From assembly GCA_022340705.1 (NCBI GenBank), contig JAJDNJ010000029.1, positions 1 to 40,861 of the forward strand: a stretch of DNA of 40,861 nt, given 5' to 3'. The translations under genes and the position numbers were made by a program. Positions 15,469-24,435 of the stretch are shown piece by piece. Origin of the DNA: Betaproteobacteria bacterium (lineage in GTDB: Bacteria; Pseudomonadota; Gammaproteobacteria; Burkholderiales; SG8-39). Position 1 is the stretch's first letter; every line of letters starts with the position of its first letter. Under the pieces are notes generated by a model that saw only the letters and a list, made by a program, of their open reading frames with translations, did no database searches and was not told the origin of the DNA.

Positions 15469-16197
15469 ATGCCAGCGGCAAGCATTCTGGTCGTGGAGGA
15501 TGATCCGGCGGTGCGCGAGATGATCGCCGAGTATCTCGACGGACACGGTTACGCGGTGGCGCAGGCCGCGAACGGCGAGGCGATGCGCAGCGCGCTCGCC
15601 GCGCGCGTGCCCGACGTCGTGCTGCTCGACGTCAATCTCGGCGGCGAGGACGGCCTCAGTCTCGCGCGCTACCTGCGCGAGCATCACGATCTCGGGATCA
15701 TCATGGTCACCGCCGCCGGCGAGGTCGTCGACCGCGTCGTCGGGCTCGAGGTCGGTGCCGACGATTACGTCGCCAAGCCCTTCGACCCGCGCGAGCTGCT
15801 CGCGCGACTCAAGAGCCTGCTGCGCCGCCTCGAGGGGCGCGCGGCGCAGGGCAAGGGCAAGGCCGCGGGCGCGCGCAGCGCCGGGAACACGGTGCGCGTC
15901 GGGCCCTGCACCCTCGACCTGGCGGCGCACCGCCTGCTCGGCGCAGACGGCGAGGAAATCGCGCTCACCAGCATGGAGTTCGACCTGCTGCGCGTGTTCA
16001 CCGAGCATCCCAATCAGGTGCTCAGCCGCGACCAGCTGCTCACCCACACGCGCAATCGCGAGTGGGAGCCGTTCGACCGCTCGATCGACATCCGCATCGC
16101 GCGGCTGCGCAAGAAGATCGAGCCGGATCCGGAAAAACCACGCTATATCAAGACGATAAGAGGGTCCGGGTACCTCTTCGTGCCGGGCGCGGACTGA
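15469..16197 (+). CDS. OmpR/PhoB-family response regulator
   Basis: A 242-residue DNA-binding response regulator. The receiver domain (about 4-118) has the acidic pair E10-D11-D12, phosphoacceptor D54 (VVLLDVNLGG), the conserved Thr in IIMVTAAGE, and Lys in DDYVAKPFDPRELLAR. An Ala/Gly/Lys linker (about 123-140) leads to a winged-helix output domain (about 143-240) with the typical ALTSMEFDLLRVF and RSIDIRIARLRKKIE, ending in IKTIRGSGYLF. It sits between an MFS transporter and a large hybrid kinase and is the natural candidate to bind the shared module found before the MFS gene and the four-gene operon. Confidence 0.95.
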   Translation: MPAASILVVEDDPAVREMIAEYLDGHGYAVAQAANGEAMRSALAARVPDVVLLDVNLGGEDGLSLARYLREHHDLGIIMVTAAGEVVDRVVGLEVGADDYVAKPFDPRELLARLKSLLRRLEGRAAQGKGKAAGARSAGNTVRVGPCTLDLAAHRLLGADGEEIALTSMEFDLLRVFTEHPNQVLSRDQLLTHTRNREWEPFDRSIDIRIARLRKKIEPDPEKPRYIKTIRGSGYLFVPGAD

Positions 16198-16209
16198 GCC
16201 GCGCACGCC

Positions 16210-16227
16210 GCCCGCGGCGCGGGCTTT
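16210..16227 (+). terminator. Weak terminator-like hairpin after the response regulator gene
   Basis: GCCCGC (16210-16215) and GCGGGC (16219-16224) form a six-pair stem with a three-base loop followed by only TTT. It may attenuate read-through into the kinase gene rather than stop it fully. Confidence 0.3.
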
Positions 16228-16304
16228 GTAACCGGCGTGTTTCTATTGTTCCGCCTCGGTAACAGGCGCCCGCGTGCCGCGGGCGCGCCGCTAGACTGCC
16301 GCGC
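16228..16304 (+). promoter_or_regulatory. Upstream region of the hybrid kinase gene with repeat and inverted repeat
   Basis: Two GTAAC-centred boxes, TGTAACCGGCG (16227-16237) and GGTAACAGGCG (16258-16268), lie 31 bp apart, about three helical turns, as expected for sites of an OmpR-family dimer. A perfect nine-pair inverted repeat (GCGCCCGCG, TGC loop, CGCGGGCGC, 16266-16286) follows, and then CTAGAC just before the start codon. The same order of inverted repeat followed by CTAG is seen at the two shared modules. Confidence 0.35.
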
Positions 16305-19300
16305 ATGAACCAACCGAAGCCGGTCGATGGCCTGCGTGCGATCAGCCGCGACGGCGAAGCCTATCGCTTCATGCTCGGCGAAAGCGACGCCGCGGTGCTG
16401 CTGCTTTCCGAGAATATCGAGGACTGCAACGACGTCGCCTGCCAGCTGTTCGGCGTAACGCGCGAAGCGTTCATCGGCCGCTCGCCGCTCGAGTTCGCGC
16501 CACCGCGGCAGCCCGACGGCACCGACTCGGAGGCCTCGGCGCGCCAGCGCGTGGCGAGCGCGCTCGCCGGCCTGCCGCAGTGGTGCGGCTGGCAGTACCT
16601 GCGTCCCGACGGCACGCCGCTCGACAGCCTGGTCCACGTCGAGGCGCTGCGCGTCGACGGCGCGCGCCGCGTGCTGATCCGCATCCGCGACGTGTCGCGC
16701 CTCGAGCGCGCCGAGGCGGCGCTCGCGCGCACCGAAGGCTTGCTGCAGCAGATCCTCGACAACACCACGACCGCGATCGTCTTCGCCAAGGACCTCGGCA
16801 ACCGTTATCTCTTTACCAACCGCGCTTTCCAGCGCATCGCGGGGGTGCCGGCCGAGGGCGCGGTCGGCAAGACCACGCACGAGCTCATGCCGGCCGAGGT
16901 GGCCGACGAGCTGAAGCGCAACGACGACCGCGTCGTCGCCGCGCGCGAGACCATCCTCGTCGAGGAGCAGGTGCGCGTCGGCGACCAGACGCGAATTCTG
17001 CTCACCAACAAGTTTCCGCTGCTCGACGCCCGCGGCGAGCCCTACGGAATCTGCGGCATCGCCGCGGACATCACCGAGCGCAAGCTGACCGAAGATGCTT
17101 TGCGCAGCGCGGCACTCGCGGTCTCGAGCGCGGGCGGCGACGACGTATTCGACGCACTGATGCGCTCGATCGCCGCGATCCTCGGCATGGAGTTCGCGTT
17201 CATCGCGCTGCGCCTGCCGGACAACCCCGAGCGCCTGCGCACCCTCGCGCTGTACGAGGACGGCGTCCCGCGCCCGCAGGTCGAGTACGGCCTGCCGGGC
17301 ACGCCCTGCAACGACGTCGTCGGCAGATCGTTCAAGCTGGTCGAGTCTGGAATACGCCACAAGTATCCGGGCGACCCGGATTTCAAGATGAAGGGCGTCG
17401 AGAGCTACGCCGGCACGCCGCTGAGCGACGCGGCGGGCGCCTCGATCGGCCTGCTGTCGGTCGCCTCGCGCCGGCCGATCACCAACCCGGCGCGGGTCGA
17501 GGCGGTGCTGAGAATCTTCGCGGCGCGCGCGATGGCCGAGCTCGAGCGGCGGCGCGCAGAAGAAGCCACGCGCGCGGGCGAAGCGCAGTACCGCGCGATC
17601 TTCAACGCTTCGGTCGACGGCATGGCCCTGCTCGACGAGCTGGGCTGGATCGTCGACGCGAATCCGGCGTTCTGCGCACTGTTCGGCTATGCGCGAGAGG
17701 AGATCCTCGCGCTCGACTCGAAGACCCTGGTGCCGAAGGAGAGCAGGGCGGTCTGCCTGGAGGTGCTTGCGACCGCAAACGCGGACACGGTGTCGCAGGG
17801 CGAGTGCCGCGGGCGGCGACGCGACGGCACGTCGTTCGACATGGAGCTGCGCGGCGTCGCGATGACCTACCAGGGCCGGCCGCACCGGCTGGCGATCGTG
17901 CGCGACATCACCGAGCGCAAGGAGCGCGAGGAGGCGCTGCGCGCGAGCGAGGAGCAGTACCGCGCGATATTCGATGCCTCGGCCGACGCGCTCGTGCTCT
18001 GGGACTCGAACGTGCGGCGCGTCGACGTCAACCCGGCCTACCTGCAGCTCTTCGGCTACACGCGCGAGGAGGTGATCGGCGGCGAGTTTTCCCGAAGCAT
18101 CCCCGTGCAGTATGCCGATCGGCGCCGGGAGCTGGTGCGCCGCACGCTCGCCGGGGAGTCCTGCCAGGCCGAGCTCGAATCGGTGCGCAAGAACGGCGAG
18201 CACATCCAGGTCGAGGTGCGCACGATTCCGTTCCAGCACCGCGGCGAGCCGCACGTCCTCGCGATCGTGCGCGACGTCACCGAGCGCAAGCGCGCCGAGG
18301 CCGCGATCCGGGCAAGCGAGGAGCAGTACCGCGCGATTTTCGACGCCTCGCTCGACGCGCTCGTGCTGCGCGACGAGAATTTCCGCATCGTCGACGTCAA
18401 TCCCGCCTTCCTCGCGATGACCGGCCGGACGCGCGAGTTCTTCATCGGCCGCGAGCACATCATCAGCCGCCCGGACGACGGCGAGTCCTACCGGCGCGAC
18501 GTCGAGCGGCTCAAGGCGGGCGAGCCGATCCAGGTCGAGACCACGGGCCTGCGCCCGGACGGCACCAAATTCGAGATCGAGGTGCGCGGCGTGCCGATGC
18601 AGTACCGGGGCAAGCCGCACCTGCTGTTCGTCGCGCGCGACATCTCGCGCCGCAAGCAGCGCGACGCCGCGCTGCGCATGAGCGAGGAGCAGTACCGCGC
18701 GGTGTTCAACGCCTCGCTCGACGCCCTGGTGCTGCGCGACGAGGAATTTCGCATCGTCGACGTCAACCCCTCGTACGAGCGCATGAGCGGCTACCGGCGC
18801 GACGAAGTGATCGGCAAGGACTACGTGGTCGCCAATCCCCCGGCGGTGAACCTGCGCGTCAAGGCGCTGCACGAGCGCGCGCTGGCAGGCGAGACGATCC
18901 GCCTCGAGACCCAGATGGTGCGGCGCGACGGCGTGTGGATCGACATCGAGCTCTCGGGCGTGCGCACGGTCTACCAGGGCCGGCCGCACGTACTGTACTC
19001 GGGGCGCGACGTCACCGAGCGCAAGCGCGCGGTGAGCGCGCTGCAGGCGAGCGAAGAGCAGTACCGCGCGATCTTCAACGCGGCGGCCGATTCGATGGTG
19101 CTGCGCGACGCGGATTTCCGCATCGTCGACGTCAATCCGGCATACGAGGCGATGAGCGGCCGCACGCGCGCCGAGGCCCTCGGGCACCAGGAAATCACCA
19201 TGACCAGCCCGGAGCTGCACGAGCGAATCCGCAGCCTGCACGTGCAGGCGCTCGGCGGCGCCCCGGTGCAGTGGGAAGGGGAGGCGCGGCGCCGCAACGG

Positions 19301-20720
19301 CGATTCTTTCTACATCGAGACGCGCGGCGTTCCGATCCAGTACAAGGGCCAGCCGCATGTGCTCTACGTCGGGCGCGACATCACCGAGCGCAAGCGCGCC
19401 GAGATCGAGCGCGCGGCGCTCGAGGGCCAGCTGCGCCAGGCGCAGAAGATGGAAGCGATCGGCCAGCTGACCGGCGGCATCGCGCACGACTTCAACAACA
19501 TTCTCACCGGAATCATGGGTTACCTCGTGCTCGCCGGCGAGCGCCCGGCCGCGTTCGAGGACCCGCGCCTCGCGCGCCACCTCGAGCAGGCGCGTCTCGG
19601 TGCGCAGCGCGCGCGCGACCTGATCCAGCAGATGCTCATGTTCAGCCGGGGGCGGCGCGGCAGCGCGCACCCGGTCGCGCTCGGACCGCTCATCGCGGAG
19701 GCGACGGCACTGCTGCGCTCTTCGCTTCCGGCGACCCTCGAGCTGCGCACCGAGCTGGACAAGGGCCTGCCCGAGGTGCGCATCGATCCGATTCAGTTCG
19801 AGCAGGTGCTGCTCAACCTGTGCATCAACGCGCGCGACGCGATGGAGGGCGCGGGAACGGTGCGCGTGCACGCGCGCATTGCCGACGCGGGCGGCCACTG
19901 GTGCGCGTCCTGCAAGCAGAAGCTCGAGGGTCGCTATGTCGAGATCGCGGTCGAGGACAGCGGCCACGGGATTCCGCCCGAGGTGCTCGAGCGCATGTTC
20001 GAGCCGTTCTTCAGCACCAAGGAGGTCGGGCGCGGCAGCGGCATGGGCCTGGCGAGCGTGCACGGGATCGTGCACGAGCACGGCGGGCACATCGTCGTCG
20101 ACAGCATTCCGGGCCGCGGCACGACCTTCCGCATCGAGCTGCCGGCGCTCGATGGCGCGGCGGGCGCGTCGGTCGAGGGTGTCGCTGCCGCGCGGCGCCC
20201 CGCCGCCGGGCAGCTGCGCGGCCGCGTCCTGCTGGTCGACGACGAGCGCATGGTGACCGAGTTCATGAGCGAGCTGCTCGAGAGCTGGGGGCTGAAGGTC
20301 AAGGTCAAGCGCAATCCGCTCGAGGCCGAAGAATGGTTCGCGCGCAATGCCGAGCGCGTGCAGGCCGTGGTCACCGACCAGACGATGCCCAAGATGACCG
20401 GCCTCGAGCTCGCGCGACGCCTGATCGCGCGGCGCCCCGGGCTGCCGGTCATCCTCTACACGGGCTATGCCGAAGGCATCAGCGAGGCGCAGCTCGCCGC
20501 GAGCGGGGTGCGGGCCCTGATGCGCAAGCCGATCGAGCCGGCCGAGCTGCGCGCCAAGCTCGCCGAACTGCTCGCTGCGCCGGCGCCGGCGCCGGCGCGC
20601 AAGAAGGCCGCGGATGCCAAAGCCAGCGCCAAAACGCCGGCGCGCAAGACCCGTGCGCGACGCGCGAAATCGGTGACATCGGTCGCACCGGCGCGCGCCA
20701 GCGCTCGCCGCGCGCGCTAG
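16305..20720 (+). CDS. Multi-PAS/GAF hybrid histidine kinase with C-terminal receiver
   Basis: A 1471-residue sensor with no membrane helices, so probably cytosolic. Order: two diverged PAS domains (about 10-130 and 145-262), a GAF domain (about 270-415), then five near-identical PAS/PAC repeats starting at Y429, Y552, Y675, Y797 and Y920 with 122-123 residue spacing, each opening EQYRA(I/V)F and ending in (ITERK/VTERK). The HisKA box has His1061 in [13 protein letters not shown]. The HATPase domain shows the N box ([14 protein letters not shown]) and G boxes ([23 protein letters not shown]). A receiver follows with Asp1358 ([12 protein letters not shown]), and a Lys/Ala-rich tail closes the protein. 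It probably signals to the adjacent OmpR-type regulator and tunes itself through its own receiver. The ligand is unknown. Confidence 0.93.
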   Translation: MNQPKPVDGLRAISRDGEAYRFMLGESDAAVLLLSENIEDCNDVACQLFGVTREAFIGRSPLEFAPPRQPDGTDSEASARQRVASALAGLPQWCGWQYLRPDGTPLDSLVHVEALRVDGARRVLIRIRDVSRLERAEAALARTEGLLQQILDNTTTAIVFAKDLGNRYLFTNRAFQRIAGVPAEGAVGKTTHELMPAEVADELKRNDDRVVAARETILVEEQVRVGDQTRILLTNKFPLLDARGEPYGICGIAADITERKLTEDALRSAALAVSSAGGDDVFDALMRSIAAILGMEFAFIALRLPDNPERLRTLALYEDGVPRPQVEYGLPGTPCNDVVGRSFKLVESGIRHKYPGDPDFKMKGVESYAGTPLSDAAGASIGLLSVASRRPITNPARVEAVLRIFAARAMAELERRRAEEATRAGEAQYRAIFNASVDGMALLDELGWIVDANPAFCALFGYAREEILALDSKTLVPKESRAVCLEVLATANADTVSQGECRGRRRDGTSFDMELRGVAMTYQGRPHRLAIVRDITERKEREEALRASEEQYRAIFDASADALVLWDSNVRRVDVNPAYLQLFGYTREEVIGGEFSRSIPVQYADRRRELVRRTLAGESCQAELESVRKNGEHIQVEVRTIPFQHRGEPHVLAIVRDVTERKRAEAAIRASEEQYRAIFDASLDALVLRDENFRIVDVNPAFLAMTGRTREFFIGREHIISRPDDGESYRRDVERLKAGEPIQVETTGLRPDGTKFEIEVRGVPMQYRGKPHLLFVARDISRRKQRDAALRMSEEQYRAVFNASLDALVLRDEEFRIVDVNPSYERMSGYRRDEVIGKDYVVANPPAVNLRVKALHERALAGETIRLETQMVRRDGVWIDIELSGVRTVYQGRPHVLYSGRDVTERKRAVSALQASEEQYRAIFNAAADSMVLRDADFRIVDVNPAYEAMSGRTRAEALGHQEITMTSPELHERIRSLHVQALGGAPVQWEGEARRRNGDSFYIETRGVPIQYKGQPHVLYVGRDITERKRAEIERAALEGQLRQAQKMEAIGQLTGGIAHDFNNILTGIMGYLVLAGERPAAFEDPRLARHLEQARLGAQRARDLIQQMLMFSRGRRGSAHPVALGPLIAEATALLRSSLPATLELRTELDKGLPEVRIDPIQFEQVLLNLCINARDAMEGAGTVRVHARIADAGGHWCASCKQKLEGRYVEIAVEDSGHGIPPEVLERMFEPFFSTKEVGRGSGMGLASVHGIVHEHGGHIVVDSIPGRGTTFRIELPALDGAAGASVEGVAAARRPAAGQLRGRVLLVDDERMVTEFMSELLESWGLKVKVKRNPLEAEEWFARNAERVQAVVTDQTMPKMTGLELARRLIARRPGLPVILYTGYAEGISEAQLAASGVRALMRKPIEPAELRAKLAELLAAPAPAPARKKAADAKASAKTPARKTRARRAKSVTSVAPARASARRAR

Positions 20721-20726
20721 CGCGCC

Positions 20727-20743
20727 CGGCCCCGCGGGCCGGC
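20727..20743 (+). terminator. GC hairpin after the hybrid kinase gene
   Basis: CCGGCCC and GGGCCGG form a perfect seven-pair stem with a CGC loop immediately after the kinase stop. There is no T-run, so termination would be inefficient or Rho-assisted. The shared regulatory block begins directly at its 3' edge. Confidence 0.35.
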
Positions 20744-20806
20744 TGAAACAAACCGACAACATTCGGTGCGGAGCCGGAAATCCGGCCGATACCCCGCGCC
20801 CCTAGC
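20742..20806 (+). promoter_or_regulatory. Shared promoter/operator module, copy 2 (upstream of the four-gene operon)
   Basis: GCTGAAACAAACCGAC (20742-20757) is identical to the block at 14016-14031. The inverted repeat GCCGGA-AA-TCCGGC (about 20773-20786) lies at the same offset as the different inverted repeat in copy 1. CTAGC (20802-20806) again begins 44 bases after the block, and the start codon lies 54 bases beyond. Conservation of positions while the repeat arms differ suggests that the hairpin or palindrome itself matters. This is probably the promoter of the operon 20861-22909. Confidence 0.65.
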
Positions 20807-20860
20807 ATCGACTCCCATGCAAGGCCCGAATGGTCGGGCCGCGCGACGAAGGAGCAGACG

Positions 20861-21127
20861 ATGCAAGCCATTCGGAATCTGACGCAGTCCGACGCAAAGG
20901 CGGACGTCGCCGACGTAGTCGTGCGCGTGCAGACCGCGCCGGATGACGGCGAGCGCGATGCGCTCGAGCGGGCGCTCAGCGTCCAGCCGGGAGTCTCGCG
21001 CGTGCAGATTCACCCGGGCGACGGCGCGCTGATGATCGTGGATTTCGATCCGAGCGCGATCAGCCCGGTCGGCATTCTGCGCTGCATTGCTGCGCAGGGC
21101 CACGTCGGGCGGCTGCTCGGGATCTAG
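20861..21127 (+). CDS. Small HMA-fold-like protein lacking the metal-binding cysteines
   Basis: An 88-residue protein whose pattern (VVVRVQTAPDDGERDALERALSV, then QPGVSRVQIHPGDGALMIVDFD) fits the beta-alpha-beta-beta-alpha-beta fold of heavy-metal-associated domains. The usual GMxCxxC loop is replaced by TAPDDGE, so metal transfer by the classic route is unlikely; a single Cys remains at about 75. It may be a partner- or cofactor-binding version of the fold. AAGGAG (20848-20853) is a good ribosome binding site. It is the first gene of an operon with DUF2917, diiron and DUF1127 genes. Confidence 0.75.
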   Translation: MQAIRNLTQSDAKADVADVVVRVQTAPDDGERDALERALSVQPGVSRVQIHPGDGALMIVDFDPSAISPVGILRCIAAQGHVGRLLGI

Positions 21128-21173
21128 CGCCGGACAGGCAGGGCAACGAAGCGACACGCAGAGGAGATCAGCC

Positions 21174-21593
21174 ATGCAAAGCAACGAATGGATCGTCCAG
21201 GACATGCTCGAGCTCAAGCGCGGTGGCATGCTGCGCGTCGAAGACGGCCGCAGGATGCTCGTCTACCTGTGGGAGGGCAGCGCCTGGCTGACGCAGGACG
21301 GTGAAAACCGCGACGTCATGCTTGGCGCCGGGAGCTGGTTCCGTATCGAGCGCGGCGGCGTGACGCTGCTCTACGCCCTCGCCGAGTGCCGGCTCACGCT
21401 CACATCGCCCTACGAGGAGCGCTATGCCGTGGCCGTGCAGGCCATCCATCCGGGCGCGCGCCTCCCGCGAACACTCTACCAAGCCCAGCCGACCGCCGTG
21501 GAGTCAGCGTTCGGACGCCTGCGCGCAGCGCTGCGCCGACGGCTGGACAGCCTCGGCAGCCCGGCGCCGGGTTCGAGCGCGGCGGCCAGCTGA
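21174..21593 (+). CDS. DUF2917 domain protein
   Basis: A 139-residue protein. The central part (about 10-80) has the short cupin-like beta pattern of DUF2917: ELKRGGMLRVEDGRRMLVYLWEG is followed by SAWLTQDGENRDVMLGAGSWFRI and then a hydrophobic strand. The usual role of the family is unknown; it is common beside transporters and regulators in betaproteobacteria. The basic C-terminal tail (GRLRAALRRRLDSLG) could bind RNA, DNA or membrane. ATG 21174 is chosen because GAGGAGA lies just upstream. It is followed after 57 bases by the diiron gene. Confidence 0.8.
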   Translation: MQSNEWIVQDMLELKRGGMLRVEDGRRMLVYLWEGSAWLTQDGENRDVMLGAGSWFRIERGGVTLLYALAECRLTLTSPYEERYAVAVQAIHPGARLPRTLYQAQPTAVESAFGRLRAALRRRLDSLGSPAPGSSAAAS

Positions 21594-21650
21594 GCAGAAA
21601 CCGAAGGATTCAACCGCAAGTCCACTTCAATCACGAACAGGAGAGACATC

Positions 21651-22586
21651 ATGCAAGCGACTCAGACCAACGTCGATACCCAACGCTACGCCAAGTGCGT
21701 CCAGGTCTCGAAGCGCGTGCGCTTCGACATCGAGCGCGACGTGATTCGCGGCCGGAAGTTCGACTTCAACCAGAAGTTCCTGCCCGACGGCCTGTCGAAG
21801 ATCGACCAGCTCGATTTCCTGAGCACCGACGAGAAGCGCCAGGTGAGCCAGATCCAGGGGCGGACCTACGCCAACATGTTCGGCCTGGTGGAGCGCTTCA
21901 TCGGACCGAAGATCACCGACATCAGCCGTGACCACTGGCTCGGTGACCAGACCGCGTACGAGGCACTGGTGCGCTTCACCGACGAGGAGCTCAAGCACCA
22001 GGAGATGTTCCGTCGCATCGACGCGCTCTGCACCGAGGGCATGCCGGCGGGCTACAGCTTCATGCCGCAGCCCAACGACGTCGCGGGCGTCGTGCTCGGC
22101 AAGCCGAACTGGTCCGTGCTGGCGCTGATCTGCCACATCGAGCTGTTCGTGCTCCAGCACTATCGCGAGTCGATCGAAAAGGACGACAACCTCTCCGACC
22201 TGTGGAAGGACGTGTTTACCTACCACGCGCGCGAGGAGTCGCAGCACGCCATTCTCGACGAGCTCGAGTGGAAGCGCGAGAACGAGAAGATCTCGCCAGA
22301 CGAGCGCGACCAGGCGGTCGACGAGCTGATCGGGCTGGTCGCGGCGGTCGACGGCATCCTGCAGATGCAGGCGAAGTCGGATACAGACTACTTCCTCTCG
22401 GTCTGCGGGCGCTCGTTCGACCGCAGCCAGGTGGAGCGAATCGGCGCGACCTTCCTCGCGGCGTATCGCTACCAGTACATCACGAGCGGCGTGTCCGATA
22501 AGCGCTTCCAGGAGATCCTCGGCGGCATGATCACCGAGGCGCAATTCGAAAGGATCGGCGCGGCACTCGCACCGATCGTGAACTGA
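21651..22586 (+). CDS. Ferritin-like diiron protein, putative oxygenase
   Basis: A 311-residue helical protein with a complete diiron ligand set in ferritin-like order: E81 (LVERF), E113 and H116 (DEELKHQE), E164 (HIELF), E196 and H199 (REESQHA). Two E-x-x-H motifs plus two single Glu in a four-helix bundle define a carboxylate-bridged Fe2 (or Mn/Fe) centre. The size is larger than ferritin or rubrerythrin and is nearer to diiron N-oxygenases and related oxidases; no specific family is claimed. No membrane helix or signal is seen. It is the central enzyme of the operon controlled by module copy 2, with a good GGAGAG ribosome site upstream. Confidence 0.78.
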   Translation: MQATQTNVDTQRYAKCVQVSKRVRFDIERDVIRGRKFDFNQKFLPDGLSKIDQLDFLSTDEKRQVSQIQGRTYANMFGLVERFIGPKITDISRDHWLGDQTAYEALVRFTDEELKHQEMFRRIDALCTEGMPAGYSFMPQPNDVAGVVLGKPNWSVLALICHIELFVLQHYRESIEKDDNLSDLWKDVFTYHAREESQHAILDELEWKRENEKISPDERDQAVDELIGLVAAVDGILQMQAKSDTDYFLSVCGRSFDRSQVERIGATFLAAYRYQYITSGVSDKRFQEILGGMITEAQFERIGAALAPIVN

Positions 22587-22594
22587 AGCGGTCG

Positions 22595-22618
22595 GGCCGG
22601 GGCCTTCGGGCTCCGGCC
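22595..22618 (+). terminator. UUCG-capped hairpin between the diiron and DUF1127 genes
   Basis: GGCCGGGGCC and GGCTCCGGCC pair over ten positions (one G-U) around a TTCG tetraloop, an extra-stable RNA hairpin. There is no T-run after it. It may stabilise the upstream mRNA end or reduce read-through to the DUF1127 gene. Confidence 0.45.
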
Positions 22619-22642
22619 GCGCAAGAACGCAAGGAGATGACG

Positions 22643-22909
22643 ATGACGACGCATGAGGCAACGTATTCGGTTCCGGGCAGCGCGGCCAGCGCGGCTTTGG
22701 GACGGGCCATTGGCATGGTGATGGATGGCCTGCGCGCGAAGTGGCGCGCGCGCCGCACGCGCGCCGCGCTCGAGGCGCTCGACGCACGGACGCTGCGCGA
22801 CATCGGCATCGATTTCAGCGATGTGCTCGTGCTCACCACGCACGGGACCGACGCGATCTTCACCACCCGGCAGCGCGTGATTCACCGCACCGAGCGCAGT
22901 CCGCGCTGA
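22643..22909 (+). CDS. DUF1127 domain small protein
   Basis: An 88-residue basic protein with the DUF1127 (YjiS-like) signature at about 31-56: WRARRTRAALEALDARTLRDIGID. In alphaproteobacteria small DUF1127 proteins bind RNA or affect phosphate and carbon metabolism; the function here is unproven. AAGGAG at 22631-22636 is correctly spaced for ATG 22643; an in-frame ATG at 22637 directly abuts it and is less likely. It is the last gene of the operon. Confidence 0.82.
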   Translation: MTTHEATYSVPGSAASAALGRAIGMVMDGLRAKWRARRTRAALEALDARTLRDIGIDFSDVLVLTTHGTDAIFTTRQRVIHRTERSPR

Positions 22910-22919
22910 TGCGGGTGGC

Positions 22920-23732
22920 CTAGACCGCGATCGGCGCCTTGATCGCGGGATGCGGGTCGTAGGCCTCGAGCGTGAAGTCCTCGTAGCGGAACGCGAACAG
23001 GTCCTTCACCTCGGGGTCGAGCCGCATACGCGGGAACGCGCGCGGCGCGCGCGCGAGCTGGGTGCGCGCCTGCTCGAAGTGGTTGCGGTACAGGTGTGCG
23101 TCGCCCAGGGTGTGGACGAAGGTGCCGGGGGCGAGGCCGGTGACCTGCGCGACCATCAGCGTGAGGAGCGAATATGAGGCGATGTTGAACGGCACGCCGA
23201 GGAAGAGATCCGCGCTCCTCTGGTAGAGCTGGCAGGACAGCTGCCCGTCGGCGACGTAGAACTGAAACAGCGCGTGGCAGGGCGGCAGCGCCATGCGCTC
23301 GACGTCGGCCGGGTTCCAGGCGCTCACGATGTGGCGGCGCGAGTCGGGGTTGCGCCGGATCGCGTCGAGGACCTGCTGGATCTGATCGATCTCGCGCCCG
23401 TCGGGCGTGCGCCAGTGGCGCCATTGGTAGCCGTAGACCGGACCGAGCTCGCCCTGCGCGTCGGCCCATTCGTCCCAGATCGTCACGCCGCGCTCCTGCA
23501 GCCAGCGCACATTGGTCTCGCCGCGCAGGAACCAGAGCAGCTCGACGATGATCGACTTGAGGTGGAGTTTCTTGGTGGTCAGCAGGGGGAACGAGTCGGC
23601 GAGCGGGAAGCGCATCTGCCAGCCGAACACCGAGCGTGTTCCGGTGCCGGTGCGGTCCGTTTTCTCGGCGCCGTGCTCCAGCACATGGTCGAGCAGATCG
23701 AGGTACTGCTGTTCGCCCGGGTTCAGGATCAT
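22920..23732 (-). CDS. thyA: Thymidylate synthase
   Basis: This 270-residue enzyme methylates dUMP to dTMP with 5,10-methylene-tetrahydrofolate. The active-site Cys is C152 in [12 protein letters not shown]. Other family blocks are [54 protein letters not shown] and HLYRNH. The length fits the family (E. coli 264). It ends 10 bp from the convergent DUF1127 gene. Its methylene-THF donor links it loosely to the glycine cleavage genes elsewhere in the window. Confidence 0.98.
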   Translation of the reverse strand: MILNPGEQQYLDLLDHVLEHGAEKTDRTGTGTRSVFGWQMRFPLADSFPLLTTKKLHLKSIIVELLWFLRGETNVRWLQERGVTIWDEWADAQGELGPVYGYQWRHWRTPDGREIDQIQQVLDAIRRNPDSRRHIVSAWNPADVERMALPPCHALFQFYVADGQLSCQLYQRSADLFLGVPFNIASYSLLTLMVAQVTGLAPGTFVHTLGDAHLYRNHFEQARTQLARAPRAFPRMRLDPEVKDLFAFRYEDFTLEAYDPHPAIKAPIAV

Positions 23733-23829
23733 CGACGTCTCCGCTGCACCATCATGGCCGCCGGCCGGCGGGGGAACCGACGTGACGCCAATGGTAAAGC
23801 AGATCGCGATCGCGCGCGGCCGCCGAAGC

Positions 23830-24435
23830 TCAGCCCGCGGATTTCGGGCGCAGCGCGGATTTCGGCCGGAAGGTCTTCACCACCGCCTCGTGCGTCTCGA
23901 TGTAAGGCCCGCCGATCAGGTCGATGCAGTAGGGCACCGCGGCGAAGATGCCGTGCACCAGCGCCTTGCCCTGGGCGTCCTTCAATCCCTCGAGCGTCTC
24001 GCGGATCGACTTCGGCTGGCCCGGCAGGTTGATGATGAGCGCCTTGCCGCGGATCACGGCGACCTGGCGTGACAGGATCGCGGTCGGCACGAAGCGCAGG
24101 CTGATCTGACGCATCTGTTCGCCGAAGCCGGGCATCAGCTTGTCGGCCACGGCGAGCGTCGCCTCGGGCGTGACGTCGCGTGGCGCGGGGCCGGTCCCAC
24201 CAGTGGTGAGCACCAGATGGCAGCCGCAGCGATCGACCAGCTCCTCGAGTGTCGCCTCGATCACCGGCTGCTCGTCGGCAATCAGCCGGGTCTCGTCGCG
24301 CCAGGCCGGCGCCGCGATCGCTTGTCCGAGCCAGGTCTTGAGCGCGGGGATGCCCTCGTCCTTGTACTCGCCCTTCGAGGCCCGGTCGCTCACCGACACC
24401 AGCCCGACGATCAGGGTCTCCTCTTTGGCACCCAT
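23830..24435 (-). CDS. mogA: Molybdopterin adenylyltransferase MogA
   Basis: This 201-residue enzyme adenylates molybdopterin, the step before Mo insertion into Moco. Family blocks are [21 protein letters not shown]-like at the N-terminus, [20 protein letters not shown] (the MPT-binding TTGGTG loop), and [13 protein letters not shown]. The start ATG 24435 overlaps the upstream stop (TGATG), implying translational coupling; a GTG three bases earlier is an alternative. Moco would be needed by CO dehydrogenase-type enzymes whose accessory genes lie at 29-33 kb. Confidence 0.95.
   Translation of the reverse strand: MGAKEETLIVGLVSVSDRASKGEYKDEGIPALKTWLGQAIAAPAWRDETRLIADEQPVIEATLEELVDRCGCHLVLTTGGTGPAPRDVTPEATLAVADKLMPGFGEQMRQISLRFVPTAILSRQVAVIRGKALIINLPGQPKSIRETLEGLKDAQGKALVHGIFAAVPYCIDLIGGPYIETHEAVVKTFRPKSALRPKSAG

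Noticed and set aside
17586-19430. Regularly spaced near-identical DNA segments considered as a CRISPR-like or satellite repeat
   Set aside because: The spacing is an exact multiple of codons and the units translate to PAS/PAC domains in one continuous reading frame.
16143-20762. A 1539-codon minus-strand open frame opposite the hybrid kinase
   Set aside because: It has repetitive low-complexity composition that mirrors the PAS repeats on the other strand, and no domain of its own.
20861-21127. Calling the 88-residue protein a copper chaperone
   Set aside because: The fold pattern fits an HMA domain but the CxxC metal site is absent, so a metallochaperone role is not supported.
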